A DNA stretch of 35,529 nt from Variovorax boronicumulans NBRC 103145 (GTDB taxonomy: Bacteria > Pseudomonadota > Gammaproteobacteria > Burkholderiales > Burkholderiaceae_C). Location: the NCBI RefSeq assembly GCF_001591345.1, contig NZ_BCUS01000065.1:1-35529 (forward strand). Direction: 5' to 3'. Positions within the stretch are counted from its first letter, which is position 1. Each line of letters begins with the position of its first letter. A program made the translations under genes and the position numbers. Shown one piece after another: positions 6,292-13,596 of the stretch. The notes beneath the pieces are model-generated. The model made no database searches. It was not told where the DNA came from and saw only the letters and a program-made list of their open reading frames with translations.

Positions 6292-7746
6292 ATGTCCGCC
6301 ACGCTGCCCCCCCTTCCCAGCGCCCGTTCGCTCGCCGCCGCCCTGCAACGCCGCGAGCTCTCGTGCCGCGACCTGATGCAGACCTGCCTCGCGCGCATCG
6401 AGCGCCTCAACCCGCAGGTCAACGCGCTCGTGTCGCTGCAAGCGCCCGAAGAGATGCTGCGCCAGGCCGACGCCTGCGATGCACAGTTGGCGCGCGGCGA
6501 CGCGGTGGGCCGGCTGCACGGCTTCCCGATGGCGCCGAAGGATTTCGTCGCCACCGCCGGGCTGCCCACCACCATGGGCAGCCCGGTGTTCGCCAGACAG
6601 GTCACGCCGCACGACGCGATCATGGTCGAGCGCCTACGCCGCGCCGGTGCGCTCTTCGTGGGGCGCAGCAACACGCCCGAGTTCGGCCTGGGCTCGCACA
6701 CCTACAACACGGTGTTCGGCACCACGCGCAACGCATGGAACCTCGACCATGCGGCCGGCGGCAGCAGCGGCGGCGCCGCGGTGGCGCTCGCGCTGCACAT
6801 GCTGCCGGTGGCCGACGGCAGCGACATGATGGGTTCGCTGCGCAACCCCGCGGCCTGGAACCATGTGTACGGCCTGCGCCCGTCGCTGGGCCGCGTGCCC
6901 ACCGGGCCGGGGCCGGAGCTGTTCTTCCAGCAACTGGGCTGCGAAGGACCGATGGGCCGCACGCCCGAGGACGTGGCCTGGCTGCTGTCGGTTCAGGCCG
7001 GCTACGACGCGCGCTCGCCGCTGAGCTTGGCCGGCGACGGCGAGGCCTTCGCGCAACCGCTCGATGCGGAACTGCGCGGCCAGCGCATCGCGTGGCTCGG
7101 CGACCTCGGCGGCCACCTGCCGATGGACCCGGGCGTGATGGCGCTGTGCGAATCGGCGCTGCGGCATTTCGACACACCGGGCTGCAGCGTTGCGCCTGCC
7201 GTGCCCGCTTTCGATTTCAACGCCCTGTGGACCGCCTGGCTGCGCCTGCGCGGCTTCATCGTGGCCGGCGCGCTGCGCGGGCTCCATGCCGACCCGGCCA
7301 CGCGCGCGCAGCTCAAGCCCGAGGCCTGCTGGGAGATCGAGCAGGGCGAGCGCCTGAGCGCCGCCGCGCTGCACGAGGCGGCCGTCACGCGCACGCAGTG
7401 GCATGCCGCGCTGCTGAAGCTCTTCGAACGCTTCGACTTCCTGGTGCTGCCAGCCGCGCAGGTGTTCCCGCTGCCGGCCGACGTGCACTGGCCGCGCGAG
7501 GTCGGTGGCCGTGCCATGGACACCTACCACCGCTGGATGGAAGTGACCATCGGCCCGTCGCTTGCCGGCCTGCCCGCGATGGCGATCCCGGCCGGCTTCT
7601 CGCAGGCCGAGGGCACGCGCGGCCTGCCGATGGGCCTGCAGCTCATCGGCCGCCCCGGCGCCGACCTCGACGTGCTGCGCATGGCGCACGGCTGGCACCA
7701 GGCCGTGCCCTTCGCGAACGTGCAGTCGCCACTGCTGCAGCAGTAG
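6292..7746 (+). CDS. Amidase (amidase signature family)
   Basis: A 484-residue amidase-signature hydrolase that splits a carboxamide to a carboxylate plus ammonia or an amine. The Ser-cisSer-Lys triad is complete: Lys83 in APKDF, Ser158 in GGSSGG (cis-Ser) and Ser182 in the GSLR segment. The 24-residue gap between the two serines equals that in FAAH and peptide amidase. One local oddity is DMMGSLRNPA where most members have DTGGSIRxPA, so the oxyanion-hole loop differs. It is related to GatA and to indoleacetamide and nicotinamide amidases; the lack of gatB/gatC and the catabolic context argue against tRNA amidation. No signal peptide is visible, so it is cytoplasmic. Probably first gene of a two-gene unit with the TctC-type receptor, under operator copy B. 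Confidence 0.9.
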   Translation: MSATLPPLPSARSLAAALQRRELSCRDLMQTCLARIERLNPQVNALVSLQAPEEMLRQADACDAQLARGDAVGRLHGFPMAPKDFVATAGLPTTMGSPVFARQVTPHDAIMVERLRRAGALFVGRSNTPEFGLGSHTYNTVFGTTRNAWNLDHAAGGSSGGAAVALALHMLPVADGSDMMGSLRNPAAWNHVYGLRPSLGRVPTGPGPELFFQQLGCEGPMGRTPEDVAWLLSVQAGYDARSPLSLAGDGEAFAQPLDAELRGQRIAWLGDLGGHLPMDPGVMALCESALRHFDTPGCSVAPAVPAFDFNALWTAWLRLRGFIVAGALRGLHADPATRAQLKPEACWEIEQGERLSAAALHEAAVTRTQWHAALLKLFERFDFLVLPAAQVFPLPADVHWPREVGGRAMDTYHRWMEVTIGPSLAGLPAMAIPAGFSQAEGTRGLPMGLQLIGRPGADLDVLRMAHGWHQAVPFANVQSPLLQQ

Positions 7747-7802
7747 CAAGCCCCCTGTTTCCCGTACTCCGACACATCTCACACAACCCGAGGAGAGAAC
7801 CC

Positions 7803-8786
7803 ATGCGCAGACGTTCGCTGATTGCTGCCGGCCTGGCCGCCGGCCTGTCCCCCATCGCCCTGCCCGCCCTGGCGCAGGGCCTGGGGGGCAAGACCCTGAA
7901 CCTGATCGTGCCCTACCCCGCGGGCGGCGGCTCCGACATCAACGCGCGGCTGGCCGCGCCCGAGCTGTCGCGGCTGCTGGGCCAGCCGGCCATCGTCGAC
8001 AACGTGCCCGGCGCCAGCGGCTCGCTCGGCGTGATGAAGGCGGCCAACGCGCCGGCCGACGGCACGGCGCTGCTGGTGGGGTCGCCGATGGAGCTGATGC
8101 TCACGCCGCTCACGCTCAGCAGCGCGCGCTACAAGGCCGAGGACTTCCGCCCCATCGGCGTGATGGCCGTCACCTCGATGGTGCTGCTGGCGCGCAAGGA
8201 CCTGGGCGCGGGCAGCGTCGACGAACTCATCGCACTGCTGCGCCGGCCCGACACCAAGGAGCTGAGCTACGGCAGCATCGGCCCCGGGTCGCTGTACCAC
8301 CTGCTGGGCGAGCGCTTCATGCAGCAGACGGGCACCAAGATGCTGCACGTGCCCTACAAGGGCTTCGCGCCGCTGGTGAACGACCTGCTGGGCGGGCAGA
8401 TCGACCTGGTGTTCGCGCCGCTGGCCGGCAACGTGCCCGACCTGCTGGACGCCGGCAAGGTCAAGGCGCTGGGCATCGCGGCCTCGGCGCCGCACGAGCG
8501 CTTCACGGCCATTCCGCTGATCCGCAACAGCAAGGGCCTGGACGACTTCGTCTACAGCCTGTGGGCGGGCATCCAGGTGTCGCACCGCGTGCCCGAGGAG
8601 GCGCAGCAGCGGCTGCACACGGCCTTCAACCAGATGATGCTCAAGCCCGAGCTGCGCCGCGCGCTGGAACTCGGCGGCAGCAAGGTGGCGCCCGAACAGA
8701 CGCTGGCCGAGCTGCGCCGCGGCTACCAGGCCGACATGGAGCGCTACCGCGCCATCGCCAAGTCGGTCAACCTGCGGCCCGAATGA
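7803..8786 (+). CDS. Bug/TctC-family extracytoplasmic solute receptor
   Basis: A 327-residue periplasmic binding protein of the tripartite tricarboxylate transporter receptor (Bug) family, which is greatly expanded in Comamonadaceae and Bordetella. The signal peptide spans about residues 1-25 (arginine-rich start, hydrophobic core, ALPALAQG cleavage region). The mature start LNLIVPYPAGGGSDINAR is the family hallmark, including the PAGGGSD ligand loop; PYKGFAPLVNDLLGGQIDL near residue 185 is the second conserved segment. No TctA/TctB membrane genes are nearby, so it is an orphan receptor that may feed a distant transporter or act as a sensor. The start is preceded by GAGGAG. It follows the amidase by 56 bp and is closed by a strong terminator at 8791-8812. 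Confidence 0.92.
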   Translation: MRRRSLIAAGLAAGLSPIALPALAQGLGGKTLNLIVPYPAGGGSDINARLAAPELSRLLGQPAIVDNVPGASGSLGVMKAANAPADGTALLVGSPMELMLTPLTLSSARYKAEDFRPIGVMAVTSMVLLARKDLGAGSVDELIALLRRPDTKELSYGSIGPGSLYHLLGERFMQQTGTKMLHVPYKGFAPLVNDLLGGQIDLVFAPLAGNVPDLLDAGKVKALGIAASAPHERFTAIPLIRNSKGLDDFVYSLWAGIQVSHRVPEEAQQRLHTAFNQMMLKPELRRALELGGSKVAPEQTLAELRRGYQADMERYRAIAKSVNLRPE

Positions 8787-8790
8787 CATC

Positions 8791-8812
8791 CGCGGGCACG
8801 GGCCCGCGTTTT
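8791..8812 (+). terminator. Rho-independent terminator after the TctC-type receptor
   Basis: CGCGGGC (8791-8797), loop ACGG, GCCCGCG (8802-8808): a perfect 7-bp GC stem followed by TTTT. The T-tract runs directly into operator copy C, so termination of one unit and control of the next overlap by 3 bases. Confidence 0.85.
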
Positions 8813-8828
8813 GCCAGTTTTCGATAAC
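8810..8828 (+). promoter_or_regulatory. Operator copy C, AraC/XylS-like box upstream of the ABC operon
   Basis: TTTGCCAGTTTTCGATAAC, identical to copy A on the opposite strand 4.4 kb away. The identity continues for two more bases (GC) past the 3' end. It lies 66 bases before the ATG of the binding protein. No TATCGT-like -10 is seen at the expected distance here, so the promoter itself is not located. Confidence 0.7.
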
Positions 8829-8893
8829 GCCGCGGCGGCGCGCAGAGAGAGGATGCGGACCTGTCCATCCTTCATCCGCCAAGGAGAACCTCC

Positions 8894-10228
8894 ATGTCCG
8901 CCGACACGCCCGCCGCTCTCTCCTCCGACCTTTTCCGTGCAGCCTCCGGCGCCCTCACGCGCCGCCAACTCGTCGTCGGCGGCGGCGCGGCCGCGCTGGC
9001 CGGCGTGCCTGCGCTGGCGCATGCGCAATCGAAGACCATCAAGATCGGCTACCTCACCACGCTGTCGGGCGTTCGCGCCAACTTCGGCGAAGCCGACCCG
9101 TGGAGCCTGGAGCGCGTGCGCGCCACGCTGAAAGACGGCCTGACCATCGGCGGCACGACCTACAAGGTGGAGATCGTGGTGCGCGACACGCAGTCCGATG
9201 CCAACCGCGGCGCCACCATGTCCAGCGAACTGCTGCTGCGCGAGAAGGTCGACCTGCTGCTGGTGCAGGACAGCGACGCCGCGCTGGCCGCCGGCCAGCT
9301 GTGCGACGTCAACGGCGTGCCGATGGTCTCGACCATGGGGCCGTGGCAGGCCATCACCTTCGGGCGCGGCTCCACGCCGCAAAAAGGCTTTCCGTTCTCC
9401 TTCCATTTCTTCTGGGGCGCCGACGACGTGCTGAAGAACTTCTTCGGCATGTGGGAGCCGCTGAAGGTGGAGCGCACGCTGGGCACGCTGTACATCGACA
9501 ACGGGCCGGGCCACGCCTTCGCCGATCCCGCTACGGGCATCCCGGGCGGCGCCAAGCAGCGCGGCTACAAGGAGACCAACGGCGGCTTCTTCAAGATCGC
9601 GACCGACGACTTCAGCAACCAGGTCTCCAGCTTCAAGGCGGCGCGCGCGAACATCGTCTCGGGCTTTGCCTACGCCAACCACTTCGCCACCTTCTGGAAG
9701 CAGGCGCAGCAGGCGGGCTACCGGCCCGAGGTGGTGACGATGGCCGCGTCGTTCCTGTTCCCGAGCGCGGTGGAGTCGCTGGGCGCGGCGGGCAACGGCA
9801 TGTCGACCGAGGTCTGGTGGACGCCCAACTTCCCGTTCAAGTCGTCGCTCACCGGCCAGAGCGCCAAGGCGCTCGCGGCGGACTGGGAGGCCACCACCGG
9901 CAAGCAGTGGACGCAGCCCATCGGCTACGGCCACGCGCTGTTCGAGGTCGGCATTGCCGCGCTGAAGAACGCCACCAACCCGAAGGACAAGAAGGCCGTG
10001 CGCGACGCGCTGGCCAACCTGCAGCTCGATTCGGTGGTGGGGCGCATCGACTTCAAGGGCAGCCCGATCAAGAGCGTCGCCGTCACACCGATGGTGGCGG
10101 GCCAGTGGCGCAAGACCAAGGCGGGCAGCAAGTTTCCGTACGAGCTGGTCATCACGCACAACAGCACCGCGAAACAGATTCCGGTGGAAGACGAGCTCAA
10201 GCTGCTGTCGCAGCTGAAAGCTGCATGA
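8894..10228 (+). CDS. ABC transporter substrate-binding protein, branched-chain amino acid (HAAT) family
   Basis: A 444-residue periplasmic binding protein. The leader has a twin-arginine-like motif (T22-RRQLVV) before a hydrophobic stretch and an AHAQ cleavage site near residue 44, so Tat export is likely. The mature protein begins TIKIGYLTTLSG, the typical start of Leu/Ile/Val-binding-protein homologues (peripla_BP_6). Length is somewhat above LivJ/LivK. HAAT receptors bind amino acids, amides, urea, and aromatic or dicarboxylic compounds, so the ligand is open. A very good ribosome site (AAGGAG) lies 7 bases before the ATG. It heads a six-gene operon; its stop overlaps the ATG of the first ATPase. 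Operator copy C lies upstream. Confidence 0.92.
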   Translation: MSADTPAALSSDLFRAASGALTRRQLVVGGGAAALAGVPALAHAQSKTIKIGYLTTLSGVRANFGEADPWSLERVRATLKDGLTIGGTTYKVEIVVRDTQSDANRGATMSSELLLREKVDLLLVQDSDAALAAGQLCDVNGVPMVSTMGPWQAITFGRGSTPQKGFPFSFHFFWGADDVLKNFFGMWEPLKVERTLGTLYIDNGPGHAFADPATGIPGGAKQRGYKETNGGFFKIATDDFSNQVSSFKAARANIVSGFAYANHFATFWKQAQQAGYRPEVVTMAASFLFPSAVESLGAAGNGMSTEVWWTPNFPFKSSLTGQSAKALAADWEATTGKQWTQPIGYGHALFEVGIAALKNATNPKDKKAVRDALANLQLDSVVGRIDFKGSPIKSVAVTPMVAGQWRKTKAGSKFPYELVITHNSTAKQIPVEDELKLLSQLKAA

Positions 10229-10980
10229 GCGACTGCCTCGTCATCGACGGCCTGTGCAAGCGCTACGGCGAGATCGTCGTGGCCGACCAGGTGGCGCTCT
10301 CGCTCGCGCGCGGCGAGTGCCTGGGCGTGGTCGGGCCGAACGGCGCGGGCAAGAGCTCGCTGTTCAACCTGATCACCGGCGTGGCCGTGCCCGACGCGGG
10401 CAGCATCCGCCTCGAAGGCCGCGAACTCGTCGGGCTGCGCGCCGATGCGCGGGCGCGGCTGGGCGTGGCGCGCGCCTTCCAGATCCCGCAGCCCTTCGCG
10501 CACCTGAGCGCCTACGAGAACGCACTGGCCGCTGCCACCTTTGCCGCGCGGCTGCCGCGCGCGCAGGCCGCGCGCCAGGCCTGGGCCGTGCTGGAACGCA
10601 CCGGGCTGGCCGACCGCGCCGACGTGCCGGCCGGCCGCCTGCCGCTGCTGGACCGCAAGCGGCTCGAACTGGCCAAGGGCCTGGCGGCGCGGCCGCACCT
10701 GCTGCTGCTCGACGAGATCGCCGGCGGCCTCACCGAGGCCGAGGTGCAGGTGCTGGTGGCGCTGGTGCTCGAGCTGAAACAGGACGTGGCGATGATCTGG
10801 ATCGAGCACATCGCACAGGCGCTGATGGCCGTGGCCGACCGCATCATGGTGCTGAACTTCGGCCGCAAGCTGCTGGAAGACACACCCGCCGCCGCCATGG
10901 CCAGCCGCGAGGTGCGCGAGGTCTACATGGGCGTGGGCGATGAAGACACCTTGCAGGAGAGCACCCATGCCGCTGCTTGA
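10225..10980 (+). CDS. ABC transporter ATP-binding protein, LivG-like
   Basis: A 251-residue nucleotide-binding subunit. Walker A is GPNGAGKSS near residue 38, the Q-loop is FQIPQPF, Walker B is LLLLDEIAGGLTEAE, and the switch histidine is in IEHIAQAL. The ABC signature is unusual: where LivG has LSYGQQRRLE this protein has LPLLDRKRLELAKG, lacking the Ser-Gly-Gly core. Its partner ATPase has a canonical LSGGQQQ, so the dimer may have one degenerate and one normal site. The DRKRLELA form seems to be a feature of a subset of HAAT ATPases (from memory), not decay. ATG overlaps the upstream stop (ATGA); its own 3' end overlaps the next gene by 14 bases. Confidence 0.92.
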   Translation: MSDCLVIDGLCKRYGEIVVADQVALSLARGECLGVVGPNGAGKSSLFNLITGVAVPDAGSIRLEGRELVGLRADARARLGVARAFQIPQPFAHLSAYENALAAATFAARLPRAQAARQAWAVLERTGLADRADVPAGRLPLLDRKRLELAKGLAARPHLLLLDEIAGGLTEAEVQVLVALVLELKQDVAMIWIEHIAQALMAVADRIMVLNFGRKLLEDTPAAAMASREVREVYMGVGDEDTLQESTHAAA

Positions 10981-11665
10981 AGTGCGCGAGCTGTGCAGCC
11001 ACTACGGCGACCTGCAGGCGCTGTTCGACCTGTCGCTCGACGTGGCGGAAGGCGAAGCCACCGCGCTCATCGGCGCCAACGGCGCGGGCAAGTCGACGCT
11101 GATCCGCGCCATTGCCGGGCTGGGCTCGCGCAGCCGTGGCGCCATCCGCTTCGACGGCCAAGCCATCGAAGCCGAGCCGGCCGAGCGCATCGCACGCCGC
11201 GGCATCGCGCTGGTGCCCGAGGGGCGGATGCTGTTCCCCTCGCTCACCGTGGAAGAGAACCTGCGCATGGGCGCGCTGTGCGGCCGCACGGGCCACTGGA
11301 CGCTGCCCACCGTGTACGCGCTGTTCCCCATCCTGCAGGAGTTCCGCCACCGGCCGGCCACGCAGCTGTCGGGCGGCCAGCAGCAGATGGTGAGCATCGG
11401 CCGCGCGCTCATGGCCAACCCGCGCCTGATGCTGTGCGACGAAATTTCGCTGGGCCTGGCGCCCGTGGTCATCGAGCAGATCTACCGCGCCTTCGGCGAC
11501 ATCCGCGCGCAGGGCACGGCGCTGCTGGTGGTGGAGCAGGACGTGACGCGCGCCTGCCGCATCGCGCAGCGCGTGTACTGCCTGCTCAAGGGCCGCGTCA
11601 CGCTGGCGGGCCGCGCATCGGACTTCAGCGCCGCGCAGATCGCCAACGCCTACTTCGGACACTGA
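10967..11665 (+). CDS. ABC transporter ATP-binding protein, LivF-like
   Basis: A 232-residue second ATPase, paired with the LivG-like one. Walker A is GANGAGKST near residue 37, the segment ALVPEGRMLFPSLTVEENL is typical of LivF, the signature is LSGGQQQM, Walker B is LMLCDEISLGLAP (Ile replaces the usual Pro after Asp-Glu), and the switch histidine position is occupied by Gln-Asp in VVEQDV, as in other LivF proteins. ATG 10967 is used because the family's N-terminus begins there; the in-frame upstream start at 10940 would deepen the overlap with the previous gene without added similarity. Thirteen bases separate its stop from the permease gene. Confidence 0.92.
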   Translation: MPLLEVRELCSHYGDLQALFDLSLDVAEGEATALIGANGAGKSTLIRAIAGLGSRSRGAIRFDGQAIEAEPAERIARRGIALVPEGRMLFPSLTVEENLRMGALCGRTGHWTLPTVYALFPILQEFRHRPATQLSGGQQQMVSIGRALMANPRLMLCDEISLGLAPVVIEQIYRAFGDIRAQGTALLVVEQDVTRACRIAQRVYCLLKGRVTLAGRASDFSAAQIANAYFGH

Positions 11666-11678
11666 ACACCTCCCCACC

Positions 11679-12545
11679 ATGGCCTGGCTCGAAACCCTCA
11701 TCAACGGCGTGCTGCTCGGCGGCCTCTATGCGCTCTTCGGCCTCGGGCTGGCGCTGGTCTTCGGCGTGATGCGCATGGTCAACCTCGCGCACGGCGAGTT
11801 CGTGGTGCTGGCGGCGTACTTCGCGGTCTTCCTGGCCACGCAGTTTCCCGGCGTGTCGCCGCTGTTCTTCATCGCGCCGGTGGCGCTGGCGGCCTTCGGC
11901 ATGGGCTACCTGCTGCAGCGGCTGCTGCTGAACCGCGCGGTGGCCACCGACGATCCGCTCACGCCGGTGCTGGTCACCTTCGGCATCGCGGTGGTGCTGC
12001 GCAACCTGATGGTCGAACTGTTCGGCGCCGACCCGCGCGCGCTGGACGGCGGCGCGCTGGCCACGGCGGGCTTCGAGATCGGCGGGCTGCGCATCGGCTG
12101 GTACCCGGTGCTGGTGCTGGTGCTCGCGGTGCTGGCCTTCGGCGCGCTGCAGTGGCTGCTGCAGCACTCGCGCTTCGGCCTCGTGGTGCGCGCCACCTCG
12201 GACCACCGCGAGATCGTGCGCACGATGGGCGTGCGCCCGCGCCATGTGTATGCGGTGGTGATGGGGCTGTCGCTGGCCTTCGCGTCGGTGGCGGGGCTGC
12301 TGCTGGCGCTGCGCACCTCGTTCACGCCGTTCTCGGGCGTGGAGCGGCTCTTGGGCGCGTTCGAGGTCGTGATCATCGGCGGCCTGGGCTCGTTCCGCTG
12401 GGCGCTGGTCGGCGGCATCGCGCTGGGCGTGGCGCAGCTCGTGGGCCAGCGGCTCGATTCCAATGCGGGCGCGCTGTACGCCCACCTGCTGTTCTTCGCG
12501 GTCCTGATGGTGCGCCCCAACGGCATCGCTGGCGCACGTACCTGA
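11679..12545 (+). CDS. ABC transporter permease, LivH-like
   Basis: A 288-residue inner-membrane protein with about eight hydrophobic segments. The opening LINGVLLGGLYALFGLGLALVFG and then MRMVNLAHGEF are the LivH signature. The cytoplasmic loop that contacts the ATPase (SRFGLVVRATSDHREIVRTMGV) is present near residue 160. It forms the transport channel with the LivM-like protein encoded 1 bp downstream. The operon order here is receptor-G-F-H-M, unlike the E. coli K-H-M-G-F order. Confidence 0.92.
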   Translation: MAWLETLINGVLLGGLYALFGLGLALVFGVMRMVNLAHGEFVVLAAYFAVFLATQFPGVSPLFFIAPVALAAFGMGYLLQRLLLNRAVATDDPLTPVLVTFGIAVVLRNLMVELFGADPRALDGGALATAGFEIGGLRIGWYPVLVLVLAVLAFGALQWLLQHSRFGLVVRATSDHREIVRTMGVRPRHVYAVVMGLSLAFASVAGLLLALRTSFTPFSGVERLLGAFEVVIIGGLGSFRWALVGGIALGVAQLVGQRLDSNAGALYAHLLFFAVLMVRPNGIAGART

Positions 12546-12546
12546 G

Positions 12547-13596
12547 ATGACTTCGATGCGTCCTCCGTCCCTCGCCGCCTGGCTCGGCTTCACCGCTGCG
12601 GCCCTTGCCATCGCCTTCGCGCCCGCCGTGGCCGACGGCGGCCTGCTGCGCCTGCTCAGCGAGGTGCTGATCACGCTGGCCATGGCCCAGATGTGGAACC
12701 TGCTGGCCGGCTACACCGGGCTGGTGTCGATGGGCCACCAGGCCTTTGCCGGCATCGGCGCCTACCTGCTGTTCGTGGCCTCCGACCGGCTGGGCATCTC
12801 GCCCTACTGGATGGTGCCGGTGGCGGGCCTGGGCGGCGCGCTGCTGGCCGCCGTGGTGGCGCCGCTGATGTTCCGCCTGCGCGATGCCTACTTCTCGATC
12901 GGCATGTGGGTGCTGGCCGAGATCGTGCGCCTGCTGGTCGCCAAGTTCCCGCTGTTCGGCGGCGAGTCGGGCGTGCCGCTGCAGGCGGTGCGATTGGTGG
13001 AGGCCGAGACCTTCCAGCAGAACGCGTTCTGGATCTCGGGCGCCATCGGCCTGGCGGCGGTGGCCGGCGTGTACCTGCTGATGCGCTCGCCCTTCGGCCT
13101 GGGCCTGATGGCGGTGCGCGACAACGAGCTGGCCGCCACCAGCATCGGCGTGAACGTGTGGCGCAACCGCTTCATCGCCTTCGTGCTGTCGGGGCTGGGC
13201 TTCGGGCTGGCCGGCGGGGCGCACTTCATGGGCACGATGTTCGTCTCGCCCGACTCGGCCTTCGACATCAACTGGGTGGTGACGGCGATGTTCATCGTGA
13301 TCATCGGCGGCATCGGCGGCATCGGCACCATCGAGGGGCCGCTGATCGGCACCGTCATCTACTTCGGGCTGCGCGAGCTGTTCAACACCTGGTTCGCGAT
13401 GTCGGGCGGCTGGTACCTGATCGCGATGGGCTGCATCGCCATCGCTGTCATGCTGCTGGCACCGCGCGGCCTGTGGGGCCTGGCGCGCGAACGCTGGGGC
13501 TGGCGCGGCCTGAGCGTGCAGCGCCATCCGCCGCCGTGCGACGAAGCCTCGCTGCCCGTACCTCTTCCTCCCTCCACACAAGGACGCACCGCATGA
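12547..13596 (+). CDS. ABC transporter permease, LivM-like
   Basis: A 349-residue inner-membrane permease. WNLLAGYTGLVSMGHQAFAGIGAY near residue 50 and SPFGLGLMAVRDNELAATSIGVNV near residue 180 are the LivM hallmarks; GGIGGIGTIEGPLIGT is the conserved segment before the last membrane helices. The C-terminal 30 residues or so (after GLARERWGWRGL) are polar and Pro-rich and look like a non-conserved tail. It starts 1 bp after the LivH-like stop and its TGA overlaps the next ATG (ATGA), coupling it to the amidohydrolase gene. Confidence 0.92.
   Translation: MTSMRPPSLAAWLGFTAAALAIAFAPAVADGGLLRLLSEVLITLAMAQMWNLLAGYTGLVSMGHQAFAGIGAYLLFVASDRLGISPYWMVPVAGLGGALLAAVVAPLMFRLRDAYFSIGMWVLAEIVRLLVAKFPLFGGESGVPLQAVRLVEAETFQQNAFWISGAIGLAAVAGVYLLMRSPFGLGLMAVRDNELAATSIGVNVWRNRFIAFVLSGLGFGLAGGAHFMGTMFVSPDSAFDINWVVTAMFIVIIGGIGGIGTIEGPLIGTVIYFGLRELFNTWFAMSGGWYLIAMGCIAIAVMLLAPRGLWGLARERWGWRGLSVQRHPPPCDEASLPVPLPPSTQGRTA

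Noticed and set aside
8840..8860. Search for a TATCGT-like -10 downstream of operator copy C
   Set aside because: The expected spacing holds only purine-rich sequence with no acceptable -10 hexamer, so no promoter core is reported there.
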